Positions 10,261 to 19,016 of a stretch of DNA of 44,745 nt are shown here, in pieces. A program made the translations under genes and the position numbers. The DNA comes from Candidatus Zixiibacteriota bacterium (GTDB lineage Bacteria; Zixibacteria; MSB-5A5; UBA10806; 4484-95): positions 1-44,745 of the forward strand of contig JAAEQD010000135.1 in NCBI GenBank assembly GCA_024231855.1, read 5' to 3'. Each line of letters begins with the position of its first letter. The stretch's first letter is position 1. The notes beneath the pieces are model-generated. The model did no database searches. It saw nothing but the letters and a program-made list of their open reading frames with translations, and was not told the DNA's origin.

Positions 10261-10739
10261 ATGATACCGACAAACAAATCCTATCCGATAGCCTAGAACA
10301 GATGGTGACCTTTAACCTCGGCCAAGAGGAATTCGGGGTCAATATCCTGCAGGTTCAAGAGATTAACAGGATGGTCGAGATCACTCAGGTACCGCAAACC
10401 GAGCATTACATCAAAGGTATAATAAATCTGCGTGGCAAAGTGATTCCCATCGTCGATCTGCGGAAAAAGTTCGGCATGGCTGAGAAAGAGTACGATAATC
10501 ATACCCGGATAGTCGTTGTTGATGTATCCAATGAGGTGGTCGGCCTAGTGGTCGATGGCGTCTCGGAGGTGCTGCGCGTACCGGCTGACTCACTCGAGGA
10601 AGCACCCAGACTGGTTTCGGGAGAATCTACTTATTCGGGCGTGGAATACATCAAATCGATTGCCAAGCTGGAAGACCGACTGCTAATCTATCTGGATCTG
10701 GGAAAAATAATATCAACCAGTAAACTACCGACGACATAG
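10257..10739 (+). CDS. cheW: CheW chemotaxis coupling protein
   Basis: The 160-residue protein is a single CheW/SH3-like domain. It has [20 protein letters not shown] at the start, the conserved [19 protein letters not shown] block in the middle and a [16 protein letters not shown] strand pair. CheW links receptors to the histidine kinase CheA in the cytoplasmic array. The gene overlaps the preceding receptor by ATGA and is followed 23 bases later by a strong terminator, so it closes the porin-binding protein-receptor unit. No CheA, CheY, CheR or CheB is in the window, so this coupling protein must serve a kinase encoded elsewhere. Confidence 0.96.
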   Translation: MNDTDKQILSDSLEQMVTFNLGQEEFGVNILQVQEINRMVEITQVPQTEHYIKGIINLRGKVIPIVDLRKKFGMAEKEYDNHTRIVVVDVSNEVVGLVVDGVSEVLRVPADSLEEAPRLVSGESTYSGVEYIKSIAKLEDRLLIYLDLGKIISTSKLPTT

Positions 10740-10761
10740 AACAGATATAGCCCCCCTCAAG

Positions 10762-10797
10762 CTCCCGCTGAAATGATTTTCGGCGGGAGTTTTTTTT
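10762..10797 (+). terminator. Strong Rho-independent terminator after cheW
   Basis: The stem is CTCCCGC with GCGGGAG, extended inside by GAAA/TTTC around a TGAT loop, and is followed by eight T residues (10790-10797). It ends the porin/SBP/MCP/CheW transcription unit. Confidence 0.92.
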
Positions 10798-11182
10798 GCG
10801 ATACAACGAAATCGGGATCAGGCCGCCGTAACCGACTCACTTGAAACTCGGCAAAAGGTAAAAACGCAATCGTCTCATCCATTCTATTAGTCCATAATAT
10901 AATATTCTACTATGAAGACCGGATTCATTAAATCTATACATTGAAATATTCATTTGTTTCGTTTTGAATGCTGATTAACCATTAATAATTCATTAATATA
11001 AAGTTATTAAAATCCATTGTCGAAAACCTAATGTAACGTGGTTATAATGATTCCAATTAGGATATGATATAAGCGGACTGGCAAAAAGGTGGGCGAGAAG
11101 TTGTGGGATTATTATCCCGATAAGCTAAATTACTGAAATTTTTCATAAATCCTTAGACTCTTTGCATAAAAGGGAGCGCTTG
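10798..11182. other. AT-rich intergenic region upstream of the NIT chemoreceptor
   Basis: No gene is visible. A TATAAT lies at 11043-11048, but the nearest TTGTCG-like -35 is about 20 bases away, so a promoter is only suggested. The region is clearly AT-rich compared with the flanking genes. Confidence 0.4.
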
Positions 11183-13204
11183 ATGAATTTGTTACGAAAT
11201 ATGAAAATTAGAAGCAAACTGGCAGTTATGCTCTTTTTTCCAGTTATAGGCATACTTTATTTCTCTATTACCGGTATCCATGAAAAATACGAATTATCAA
11301 AAAGCATGAGTTCTTTACGGGCGTTATCAGAGGTTGCCGTAAGTCTCAGCGCTGTAATACACGAGACGCAAAAAGAGAGAGGAATGAGCGCCGGTTATAT
11401 AAGCAGCAAAGGCGCCAAGTTTGCTTCTGAACTTCCGGCACAAAGAACCAAAAACGACAGCAGGATTTCCGAGCTAAAAATGTTATTAAGTTCTTCCGAC
11501 ATCAAACAGCACGGAAGCGAATTCAAAAGCGATTTATCAAGAAGTTTGCAATTTATCGAAATGGTTGATCGGAAAAGAAAGGAAGTTGATGCTTTATCCA
11601 TTTCTACCGCTGAAGAGATTAAATTCTATTCTGGTATGATCAATTCGATGTTGAGTATCATTGCCGGTATGTCAGCTTTAAGCGTTGACGTGGAAATGTC
11701 GTCTTTAATGTCGGCGTACTATAATTTTTTGGAGGAAAAGGAAAGAGCAGGCATCGAAAGAGCTGTTTTAAGCGCCTCCTTTGCCGCTAAAAAATTCGAG
11801 GAAGGTATGTATCGAAAGTTTATTTCGCTCGTATCGGGGCAGGATATCTACGAGAAAGTATTCCTATCATTCGCCACTCAGGAGCAACAAACATTCTATA
11901 ATGAGAAAATGCAAAATAAATATGTTCGCGATGTAAATAAAATGCGGGATGTCGCGTACCAGAAAGCGGATGTTGGGAATTTCGATGTAGATGCCAACGA
12001 ATGGTTTGCCACGATTACAGGCAAGATAAATATACTTAAAGAGATCGAAGATAGGTTGTCGGATGATTTGAATCTCAAGGCCGACCAGTTAAAAAGAGAA
12101 GCGCGGAAAGCATTTACATTTTTTATTGTGGTGTCATCGATTTCGATTGCGGTAACTTTTGTTTTAGTTATCCTTATCTACAGAGACATTTCAAGACCGG
12201 TCAACAGCGTGGTGGCGATGCTTGAGGATATTGCCAGGGGGGAAGGCGATTTAACTAAAAGAATTGATATTTCATCCAAAGATGAAATTGGCCAATTGGC
12301 TGTTTGGTTTAATACATTCATGGATAAATTGCATGATATCATTTATCAGGTAACACTTAATATTGAGCAATTGGCCACGGCGGCAACGGAGATATCGGCA
12401 TCATCGGTGCAGTTATCAGCGGGAATGACAGAACAAACAAATCAGGCCGCCCAGGTGTCGACCGCGGTTGAGGAGATGACCGCGACAATCATCGAAACTT
12501 CGAAAAATACCGCCGATGCCGCCGAAAAAGCCAGTCAGGCCGCCGGGAAATCGCAAGAGGGCGGACAGTTGGCTGAAAACACTTCGCGGGGCATGGATAA
12601 AATCGTTAACTCATCTATCGAGACCGCTCAAAATATCCAAAATCTGGCGGAAAAAGCTATCGCGATAGGCGAAATTATTGAAGTTATCGATGATATAGCT
12701 GACCAAACAAACCTTCTGGCGTTAAACGCGGCCATTGAAGCGGCTCGGGCCGGCGAGCAGGGTCGCGGATTCGCGGTTGTTGCCGACGAAGTCAGAAGAC
12801 TGGCCGATCGTACCACCGCGGCAACCAAGGAAGTGGCAGACACGATCAAGGAAATCCAGTCAGATGTAAGTAACGCCAACAATCAAATTGCTGATTCGAA
12901 AAATACTGTCGATGAGGGCAAAGATCTGGTTGAAAAAACAAATTCATCTTTAAACGAGATATTCTCAACCATTGAAAGCGTGCAGGATATGATGCGTCAG
13001 ATAGCCAGCGCCGCCAACGAGCAATCGGCCGCGGCCGAAGATATCTCCAAGAACGTTGAGAACGTCAATCGGATCAGCCAGGAATCAGCCACGGGCTCCG
13101 AGGAGGCTGCTTCGGCGGCCGAACAGCTTAATCGTCAGTCCGAAGAATTAAAAGCGCTGGTCGGCGGCTTCAAACTGAGCAGGATTACCGAATCAGTAAC
13201 ATAA
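11183..13204 (+). CDS. Methyl-accepting chemotaxis protein with NIT (nitrate/nitrite-sensing-type) domain
   Basis: The receptor has 673 residues. The ATG at 11183 is preferred over an upstream in-frame TTG because AGGGAG lies six bases before it. TM1 is at about 13-33. The large extracytoplasmic domain (about 35-310) contains the NIT signature [13 protein letters not shown] near residues 61-74 and repeated helical segments, as in NIT-domain sensors. TM2 is at about 311-333, followed by HAMP ([20 protein letters not shown]) and a signalling domain almost identical to that of the first receptor (tip [19 protein letters not shown]). NIT domains bind nitrate/nitrite in characterised cases, but related domains may bind other anions, and no nitrogen-oxide gene lies nearby. 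The gene is monocistronic and followed by a terminator. Confidence 0.92.
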   Translation: MNLLRNMKIRSKLAVMLFFPVIGILYFSITGIHEKYELSKSMSSLRALSEVAVSLSAVIHETQKERGMSAGYISSKGAKFASELPAQRTKNDSRISELKMLLSSSDIKQHGSEFKSDLSRSLQFIEMVDRKRKEVDALSISTAEEIKFYSGMINSMLSIIAGMSALSVDVEMSSLMSAYYNFLEEKERAGIERAVLSASFAAKKFEEGMYRKFISLVSGQDIYEKVFLSFATQEQQTFYNEKMQNKYVRDVNKMRDVAYQKADVGNFDVDANEWFATITGKINILKEIEDRLSDDLNLKADQLKREARKAFTFFIVVSSISIAVTFVLVILIYRDISRPVNSVVAMLEDIARGEGDLTKRIDISSKDEIGQLAVWFNTFMDKLHDIIYQVTLNIEQLATAATEISASSVQLSAGMTEQTNQAAQVSTAVEEMTATIIETSKNTADAAEKASQAAGKSQEGGQLAENTSRGMDKIVNSSIETAQNIQNLAEKAIAIGEIIEVIDDIADQTNLLALNAAIEAARAGEQGRGFAVVADEVRRLADRTTAATKEVADTIKEIQSDVSNANNQIADSKNTVDEGKDLVEKTNSSLNEIFSTIESVQDMMRQIASAANEQSAAAEDISKNVENVNRISQESATGSEEAASAAEQLNRQSEELKALVGGFKLSRITESVT

Positions 13205-13242
13205 ATACATCTTCATCGAATAGTTTTGAAGTAATCGTTTTT

Positions 13243-13273
13243 GCCCGTAAATTTCATTCTTACGGGCTTTTTT
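13243..13273 (+). terminator. Rho-independent terminator after the NIT chemoreceptor
   Basis: GCCCGTAA (13243-13250) pairs with TTACGGGC (13260-13267) around a 9-base loop and is followed by six T residues. Confidence 0.92.
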
Positions 13274-13533
13274 ATCGGTTACACTTTGAAACGCTTATTA
13301 TCAAGCAGTGCCCAGGATGAATTCTTAGGATTCATCTAATTTAATTGACGACATCGTAATGTCGTTTATGTTCCAGCAATAAACATTGCTTTGATATTCC
13401 GGACAAAGAGATAAAGCAGTGTCAATATCATTACTATTACTGCCGATAATAATAATAATAATAAGAGACAGGTAAATTATGGTTAATGGAGTATTTGTAG
13501 GGCCGGTTAATTGGCAATATGGGAGAAAAAAAA
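13274..13533. other. Intergenic region with hairpin and ATA microsatellite upstream of the YfiR-like gene
   Basis: No gene is seen. A 7-bp inverted repeat, GATGAAT (13316-13322) with ATTCATC (13330-13336), and a short (ATA)n run at about 13445-13464 are present. No clear promoter can be assigned. Confidence 0.4.
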
Positions 13534-14058
13534 ATGATCTTTTCATCTGTGAGATTAAGCCTTGTGATCATATTTTTATTAATAACAGCGGTCGCGCAAA
13601 CACTCGCCCAGACGGCGGAAACTCCCGCCGATGTGGTTACGCCTCTTTTGATAAAGCTGGCCGGTTTTGAAAAGAATATCAGCGGAAACGAGAAAGATTT
13701 ATCGGTTTATATTATGGGCTCCCCATCGATGTATGAAAAGTTTGGCGATAAGATAGGCACCAAAATAGGCAACGCTACGATAGCCAATGTGATGTCGGGC
13801 GTAGATTTGCCGATTATCCAACCGGCTATCTTATATCTCGGCGACCCGTCAAAGGCCGAAGAAGCGATTCAGTATACCCGTTCCAAGCAAATACTCAGTG
13901 TAACCGGGATCCCGGATTTGGTTTCGCGGGGCATTACGCTGGGGATTGGCGAGGGCGAGAATGGAAAGCCATCGGTTTTGCTGAACATGTCATCATCAAA
14001 GGAAGAAAAACTCGTTTGGAATCCGGCAATCCTCAAAATTGCCAAAACGATAAAATAG
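13534..14058 (+). CDS. YfiR-like (DUF4154) periplasmic protein
   Basis: The product has 174 residues from the ATG at 13534, chosen because GGGAG lies eight bases before it; an upstream in-frame ATG at 13519 has no Shine-Dalgarno. A signal peptide (about 1-24, ending TLA/QTAE) is followed by the small YfiR/DUF4154 fold. Features are LSVYIMGSPSMYEKFGDKIG near the start, a PAILYLGDPSK strand, then LSVTGIPDLVSRGITLGIGE and a C-terminal helix WNPAILKIAKTIK. In Pseudomonas, YfiR is a periplasmic repressor that binds the sensor part of the diguanylate cyclase YfiN. Here the partner gene 58 bases downstream is a chemoreceptor. The family call is by pattern and moderately sure. Confidence 0.75.
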   Translation: MIFSSVRLSLVIIFLLITAVAQTLAQTAETPADVVTPLLIKLAGFEKNISGNEKDLSVYIMGSPSMYEKFGDKIGTKIGNATIANVMSGVDLPIIQPAILYLGDPSKAEEAIQYTRSKQILSVTGIPDLVSRGITLGIGEGENGKPSVLLNMSSSKEEKLVWNPAILKIAKTIK

Positions 14059-14116
14059 ATAATACTGATAAAGGATAAATCAGGCAAGGTGGGACGTAAC
14101 TAACAGGAGCATAAAA

Positions 14117-15703
14117 ATGAACCTATCGTCTATTAAAATCAAAATTATTCTTCCTATAGTTGGAGTTGGGTCAGTTCTTTGCTTCTTATTAGCATTCTAC
14201 TCGCCCAATCAGGCAAGGAAATTGGGTAATGAAATCCTCCATAACGATGCTGAGTTCACCGCCAATCTGCTGGCTGAAAATCTGGCCCTGGGTATGCAAA
14301 CGCTTGATCTTGATGGCGGGGCGACACTCGAACAGACTCTCGGCCTGTTAAATCGGGATGATGACAAATCGGCCATAGCGGATGCCTGGATTTATAATGA
14401 TATGAAAGAATTAGTAATGGGGTTAAACGATAAAAGTGAAACTGATTTTGAATTTAATCTGACGGAAAAACTCGAGTTCGAGGAAAGCGACGAAATTTTA
14501 CGTGTCATAGGTCCGATGTTCGATTCCGATGACAATATGTTGGGTTATGTGGTAATTGATTATTCAAAACAATTTTTAAATGATCAAGCTTCTAGCAACT
14601 CGATAAACGCCCTGTTAATCTCGTTTTTAGCCATCTCCGCTACTATCATTATTGGTATAATATTAGGCAGACACGTTTCCAGGCGCATAAATGAAGTAAC
14701 GGATGTCATTCAGGATTTAGCCAAAGGCGCGGGCGACTTAACCAAACGGCTGAACACCGGTTCGAAAGATGAAATCGGGGTATTGGCCGGATGGTTCAAC
14801 ACCTTTATGGATAAACTTCATGATATCATCGCCCAGGTGGCAAACAACGCCGAGGAATTATCGATTGCTTCAAACAAGGTCTCATCATTAGCCGAGGAAC
14901 TATCCGCGGGAGTAAAAGAGCAAACGAATCAAACTTCGCAAGTATCGATAGCTATCGAAGAGATGACCGGAACCATCGTCGAGACTTCGAAAAATACCGG
15001 TAACGCCGCCAACAAGGCCAAGGAGGCATCCGAGCATTCGCAGAAAGGCAGCCGGCTAGCCAACGATACATCCCAGGGTATGGAGGAAATCGTAACCTCC
15101 TCCGAACAGAGCGCTCGAAACATTATAAGCCTATCCGATAAAGCCGCCGCTATCGGGGAAATTATAAAAGTAATCGATGATATCGCCGATCAGACAAACC
15201 TTCTGGCTTTGAATGCCGCTATCGAGGCGGCCCGGGCCGGCGAACAGGGAAGAGGTTTCGCGGTAGTCGCCGATGAAGTTAGAAAACTTGCCGATAGGAC
15301 TACCAAAGCAACCGGGGAAGTAGCCGATACGATTAAGGGAATTCAAACGGATGTCGCCTCCTCGAACGAACAGATGGTCGAGGCCGGCGAGAAGGTTGAC
15401 AAAGGCAAAGAACTCGTAAACCAAACCAATAATTCCTTGAATGAAATTTACTCGACCGTGGAAACAGTTCAGGAAATCATGGGCCAGGTAGCTACAGCAG
15501 CCGAACAACAATCAGCCGCGGCTGAGCAGATATCCAAGATCATTGAAAACACCGAACGGATATCACAGGAATCAGAAGTGAGCACCGAACAAGCGGCTTC
15601 GGCGGCGGAGGAATTAAACCGTCAAACCGAAGAACTGAGAAACCTGGTTGGCGGCTTCAAACTTCGCCAGGATAAAAGTAAAAACCCGGTCAATTCTATA
15701 TAG
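14117..15703 (+). CDS. Methyl-accepting chemotaxis protein with CHASE8-like periplasmic sensor
   Basis: The 528-residue receptor has TM1 at about 9-27 and a short periplasmic domain (about 28-165) whose layout, [16 protein letters not shown] then [16 protein letters not shown] and [11 protein letters not shown], resembles the CHASE8/PAS-like sensor of YfiN-type proteins. TM2 is at about 170-190, followed by HAMP ([17 protein letters not shown]) and a full signalling hairpin ([19 protein letters not shown]), ending in [15 protein letters not shown] precedes the ATG. It follows a YfiR-like periplasmic gene by 58 bases, so the pair probably forms one sensory unit in which a periplasmic partner controls chemotactic output. 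The receptor call is firm; the sensor class is inferred. Confidence 0.93.
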   Translation: MNLSSIKIKIILPIVGVGSVLCFLLAFYSPNQARKLGNEILHNDAEFTANLLAENLALGMQTLDLDGGATLEQTLGLLNRDDDKSAIADAWIYNDMKELVMGLNDKSETDFEFNLTEKLEFEESDEILRVIGPMFDSDDNMLGYVVIDYSKQFLNDQASSNSINALLISFLAISATIIIGIILGRHVSRRINEVTDVIQDLAKGAGDLTKRLNTGSKDEIGVLAGWFNTFMDKLHDIIAQVANNAEELSIASNKVSSLAEELSAGVKEQTNQTSQVSIAIEEMTGTIVETSKNTGNAANKAKEASEHSQKGSRLANDTSQGMEEIVTSSEQSARNIISLSDKAAAIGEIIKVIDDIADQTNLLALNAAIEAARAGEQGRGFAVVADEVRKLADRTTKATGEVADTIKGIQTDVASSNEQMVEAGEKVDKGKELVNQTNNSLNEIYSTVETVQEIMGQVATAAEQQSAAAEQISKIIENTERISQESEVSTEQAASAAEELNRQTEELRNLVGGFKLRQDKSKNPVNSI

Positions 15704-15729
15704 ATCTTTTCATTGCATCACAAATAATC

Positions 15730-15761
15730 ATCCCGCCGGAAAATTATCCGATGGGATTTTT
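15730..15761 (+). terminator. Likely terminator after the CHASE8-like chemoreceptor
   Basis: ATCCC (15730-15734) pairs with GGGAT (15753-15757), with an inner GGA/TCC pairing, and is followed by a short T run (15757-15761). It lies 26 bases after the stop codon. Confidence 0.6.
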
Positions 15762-15769
15762 GTTCTAAT

Positions 15770-15864
15770 GTGCTGGCAGGTGCACACAGTGTTAATGATC
15801 CTCACCTGGCAGCTATTTTGCATCATGCCAATAGTAGTTGTCGGGTTAGGGAATCCGACGACAC
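15770..15864 (+). repeat. Double-hairpin dispersed repeat, family A copy 1
   Basis: The first hairpin pairs GCTGGCAGGTG with CACCTGGCAGC (one mismatch) across a long loop. The second pairs GTCGGGTT with AATCCGAC around AGGG. The same two-hairpin layout and linker wording recur at 16545-16624. The base changes in the second hairpin keep pairing, which points to selection for structure. It lies just upstream of trmO. Confidence 0.8.
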
Positions 15865-15937
15865 GAGAATAAATGATATTGACACTGTGGCAATCTAATC
15901 CTATTCATTATAACGAACCATAAATTTAGAGGTTTGT

Positions 15938-16393
15938 ATGCCAAATTACGTGATGAAACCGATCGGCTATATTAAATGCGAAAGCCTGAAGGAAAAAGAC
16001 GATCATTGCAACAAGAAGAAGGGGGAAACATTCAAAGCTCAGGCCATAATCAACGATGAACTACTGGATGCTCTTGAGGATATCGAAACTTTCGATCGTA
16101 TCTGGTTAATTTTCGTATTTGACAGGAACATTGGCCGTGGTTATAAAACCAAAACGCCAACCCGAGCCGAGCCGTCAACAGAGAGAAGCTTATTCGTCAC
16201 CCGAACGCCATATCGTCCCAATCCCATAGGTATATCCTGTGTGACTCTAATCGGCCGTGATAAGAATATACTTCATTTCGAGAATGCGGATATTCTGGAC
16301 GGCACACCGCTTCTCGATATCAAGCCCTATATCCCAAATAGCGACAGCCGCCCCGATTCGAAGGCGGGTTGGATTGATAAGCTGGGGAAGTGA
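15938..16393 (+). CDS. trmO: TrmO, tRNA (t6A37)-N6-methyltransferase
   Basis: The 151-residue protein is of normal length for the core TrmO/TsaA (YaeB) beta-barrel domain. It opens MPNYVMKPIGYIKCE and carries the signature TRTPYRPNPIGISCVTLIG and the DILDGTPLLDIKPYIPNSD block. In this family the protein uses S-adenosylmethionine to methylate N6 of threonylcarbamoyladenosine at position 37 of threonine tRNAs. GAGG lies five bases before the ATG. The gene stands alone between two copies of repeat family A. It lacks the extra C-terminal domain of the E. coli protein. Confidence 0.93.
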   Translation: MPNYVMKPIGYIKCESLKEKDDHCNKKKGETFKAQAIINDELLDALEDIETFDRIWLIFVFDRNIGRGYKTKTPTRAEPSTERSLFVTRTPYRPNPIGISCVTLIGRDKNILHFENADILDGTPLLDIKPYIPNSDSRPDSKAGWIDKLGK

Positions 16394-16418
16394 TTATTTG
16401 ATGATTGCAAAAGTGGCA

Positions 16419-16454
16419 GTCATTGCGAAGGAGCGAAGCGACTGCGGCAATCTG
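16419..16454 (+). repeat. GTCATTGCGA-type palindromic repeat, family C copy 1
   Basis: The stretch reads GTCATTGCGAAGGAGCGAAG followed by CGACTGCGGCAATCTG, and a related AGATTGCTTCG lies at 16513-16523. It matches the widespread 'cattgcgaggagcgaagcg...gcaatct' type of intergenic repeat. A reverse-oriented relative is at 22001-22043. Confidence 0.7.
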
Positions 16455-16544
16455 TATGTTTGATCGCAGAATATAGCTTGAAATTTGTCGCTTTCCCGTA
16501 TTCTATACGTCCAGATTGCTTCGTTGGTTAAATGACCGCCTTAC

Positions 16545-16624
16545 GTGCTGTCAGGTGCCCTCACCTGACAGCTGTTTTATGTCAAATTAATAATAGTCGT
16601 CGGGTCGGGGGACCCGACAACACT
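16545..16624 (+). repeat. Double-hairpin dispersed repeat, family A copy 2
   Basis: GCTGTCAGGTG pairs perfectly with CACCTGACAGC over a CCCT loop, and GTCGGGTC pairs with GACCCGAC over a short G-rich loop. It is the shorter version of the element at 15770-15864; the loop of hairpin 1 is about 17 bases shorter. With the family C repeat it fills the non-coding gap 16394-16715, in which no gene is seen. Confidence 0.85.
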
Positions 16625-16715
16625 AAGATTTCCCCTTGCCATCTAGCGTCAAAACTCATAAACTGATAAGACAATACTAACTACATCCACTCGGGGGATT
16701 GCCGAAGAGTTTATT

Positions 16716-18326
16716 ATGACAACTATCGACTGGGCGGTTTTAATCGTTTATATCCTGGGCATTATCGGGATGAGTCTGGCAATCGGGCGGTCTCAGCGCA
16801 GCCAGGAGGACTACTACCTCGGCGGACGGTTGATCCGGCCCTGGCAGGTGGCACTTTCGGTGATGGCTACCCAGCTGTCGGCGATCAGCTTGATCAGCGC
16901 GCCGGCCTTTATCGCGCTTCGCTCAGGCGGCGGCCTGATCTGGCTTCAGTACGAGTTCGCGATCCCGCTGGCCATGATGCTTATAATGTTAATCCTGATC
17001 CCGGTCTACCATCACACCCGCGGCATTACCATATATGAATATCTTGAAAACCGCTTTGGTGTGGCCACGAGGTCTATTCTCAGCCTGGTGTTTGTCATCA
17101 GCCGAGGCCTAGGTACCGGCGTGGCGCTTCTGGCAACCGGCATTGTCACCAGTGTCTGCCTGGGCTTGCCGCTGGCCGAGACGATTATCTTAATCGGCGT
17201 AGTCTCGCTTCTGTACACGACCATAGGCGGAATCAAGGCCGATATCTATTCGGATATCATTCAACTTGTCGTACTCTGGGGCGGCGCGATAACCTGCATT
17301 ATCATAATCGTTAATTTATTAGGCGGCGATCTATTCGGTTTCATGACGGCTGATTCGGCCCGTCTGCAGATACTCGATTTCAAATCGACCGGTCTGGGTG
17401 ATGGCCAGACATTCGCGTTCTGGCCGATGTTGATAGGCGGCTTCTTCCTGTACCTGTCATACTACGGCTGTGATCAAAGCCAGGCGCAAAGGCTATTAAC
17501 GACGAGCAATGCCCAGCAGGCACGATGGGCGATGCTGGGCAACGGGCTTCTGCGTTTTCCGCTGGTGTTAACATATTGCGCTTTCGGTTTGCTCTTGATT
17601 CCGTTTCTTAATAATCATTCATCATTCGCGGCGAGGCTTCAAAACAATCCGCCTGATTTTCTGGTGCCGTACTTCTTAGTCGAGTTCTTTCCAAAAGGAT
17701 TACTTGGCTTAGTTGTGGCCGGAATTTTCGCGGCTTCGATGTCGAGTATCGACAGCGCCCTCAATTCACTATCGGCGGCCACCTGGCGGGATTTTATCGA
17801 GCGTAATTTCGAATGGGCGCGCCGCATGAGCGGCCGTCAGATGGTGCGTATCTCGCGAGTGCTGACCGTGTTCTGGGGCATGGTCGCTACGATATTCGCG
17901 CTTCTGATGATAGGCGGTCCGGAGACCGTGCTGGAGCTGGTCAACAAAATCGGCTCGGCGTTCTACGGCCCGATACTGGCGACATTCTGGCTGGGCATCC
18001 TGACCAAGAAAGCATCCCAGCCCGGCGCCATAACCGGACTGGTGGCTGGGGTCACGCTCAATATAGTCCTCTGGCTGTTTTTCAAGGATATCTCCTGGAT
18101 GTGGTGGAACGTATTCGGCTTCTTCGTATCGGGTCTGATAGGTTACTTTGTCAGCACATTGATGCCGCATAAGGTCACAGTCGGCGTGATGGAGCATCAT
18201 TTCCCGATCAGGGAGCTGCTCAAGCAGAGCGGCGATAAGACGATGTATATCACCCTCGGTTTTGCTTTTGTTCTGATGGTCGCGTTTTGCTGGGCGGTGC
18301 AGGGTTGGTTGGCGGGGAAGGTTTGA
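16716..18326 (+). CDS. Sodium:solute symporter (SSS family)
   Basis: The 536-residue protein is a multi-span membrane protein with the LeuT-like SSS pattern. It begins TIDWAVLIVYILGIIGMSL, followed by the conserved QEDYYLGGRLIRPWQVALSV loop. Later come an ATQLSAISLISAPAF core helix, TIGGIKADIYSDIIQ, GCDQSQAQRLLTTSNAQQAR and FAASMSSIDSALNSLSA (the sodium-site region). About 13 helices are expected. It imports a small organic solute with Na+; the substrate cannot be told. The gene is monocistronic and GC-richer than the defence-like genes that follow. A weak GAAGAG precedes the ATG. Confidence 0.93.
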   Translation: MTTIDWAVLIVYILGIIGMSLAIGRSQRSQEDYYLGGRLIRPWQVALSVMATQLSAISLISAPAFIALRSGGGLIWLQYEFAIPLAMMLIMLILIPVYHHTRGITIYEYLENRFGVATRSILSLVFVISRGLGTGVALLATGIVTSVCLGLPLAETIILIGVVSLLYTTIGGIKADIYSDIIQLVVLWGGAITCIIIIVNLLGGDLFGFMTADSARLQILDFKSTGLGDGQTFAFWPMLIGGFFLYLSYYGCDQSQAQRLLTTSNAQQARWAMLGNGLLRFPLVLTYCAFGLLLIPFLNNHSSFAARLQNNPPDFLVPYFLVEFFPKGLLGLVVAGIFAASMSSIDSALNSLSAATWRDFIERNFEWARRMSGRQMVRISRVLTVFWGMVATIFALLMIGGPETVLELVNKIGSAFYGPILATFWLGILTKKASQPGAITGLVAGVTLNIVLWLFFKDISWMWWNVFGFFVSGLIGYFVSTLMPHKVTVGVMEHHFPIRELLKQSGDKTMYITLGFAFVLMVAFCWAVQGWLAGKV

Positions 18327-18544
18327 GATCATCGATCCCACCGCAAGCGGATGGGGAGCCAATGCATATATTCCCACATCTCTTATCACAAAGAACCACA
18401 TGAAGTTATTAAAATTCTTGACGGAACGTATTGATAAGGATATTTTATTGAAAAGATCGAGTAGGTCCTTTTAGGGATTTGTAGTAGGATCATACAATGC
18501 CTAGTTATGGAATATCGCGTATTTGCGAAAGATTTTTAAGACTG

Positions 18545-18568
18545 CACAAACTATATTTATAGTTTGTG
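18545..18568. promoter_or_regulatory. Perfect 24-base palindrome upstream of the TIR-like operon
   Basis: CACAAACTAT (18545-18554) and ATAGTTTGTG (18559-18568) form a perfect 10-bp inverted repeat around ATTT, 31 bases before the TIR-like start codon. There is no T run after it, so it looks more like an operator than a terminator. A TATATT (18552-18557) lies inside it. The rest of the 18327-18599 gap shows nothing recognisable. Confidence 0.65.
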
Positions 18569-18599
18569 TAAAACAATTTTATAAAAATGAGGTGCAAGC

Positions 18600-19016
18600 A
18601 TGACGAAACGAAGGATTTTCATAAGTTTTGATCATGAGGATACGGCAAAAGTTAATGGTTTTCTAGGTCTTCGCAATATCATGGATTCATTTGAATTCTA
18701 CAATCACAAGCTGGATCATCGCATAAAGAGTAATGATGGCGCTTATATTAGCCGTGTTATACGCGAGGATTATATTCGACCTGCTTCTGTTATCGTAGTT
18801 CTCATAGGAAACAAAACTGCGACTAGCGATTGGGTGAAATGGGAAATTAAGGAATCTCTTAAACAAGGGAAAGGAATTCTAGGGATAAGGCTTTCTGGAA
18901 CGTTGGGTAAGATTCCCGAGGGGATTCCTTCAAACGCCGTTGGCGGTTGGCAACCCGAAAAATTCCCAGCATGGATAGAATGGGCTTACCAAAAGAGAAG
19001 CAGGGCAAATGTCTAA
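18600..19016 (+). CDS. MTH538/ThsB-type TIR-like protein (DUF1863)
   Basis: The 138-residue protein fits the MTH538 TIR-like family. It opens with the strand RRIFISFDHEDTAKVNGF, has an RVIREDYIRPASVIVVLIG core, and carries SDWVKWEIKESLKQGKGILG, whose Glu82 matches the conserved TIR acid. ThsB of the Thoeris phage-defence system is a member; it makes a cyclic ADP-ribose-type signal that activates an effector. GAGGTG lies five bases before the ATG, and a perfect palindrome sits just upstream. The stop overlaps the start of a membrane protein gene (ATGTCTAA, 8 bases), so the two are coupled. The DNA is AT-richer than the symporter before it, which hints at transfer. The family is fairly sure; a defence role is inferred. 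Confidence 0.85.
   Translation: MTKRRIFISFDHEDTAKVNGFLGLRNIMDSFEFYNHKLDHRIKSNDGAYISRVIREDYIRPASVIVVLIGNKTATSDWVKWEIKESLKQGKGILGIRLSGTLGKIPEGIPSNAVGGWQPEKFPAWIEWAYQKRSRANV

Noticed and set aside
13445..13464. ATA repeat tract as a phase-variation site
   Set aside because: It is short and imperfect, and it lies about 70 bases from the start codon with no promoter spacing role shown.
17769..18401. 210-residue minus-strand open frame
   Set aside because: It lies opposite the sodium symporter, has a charged low-complexity composition and no recognisable fold.
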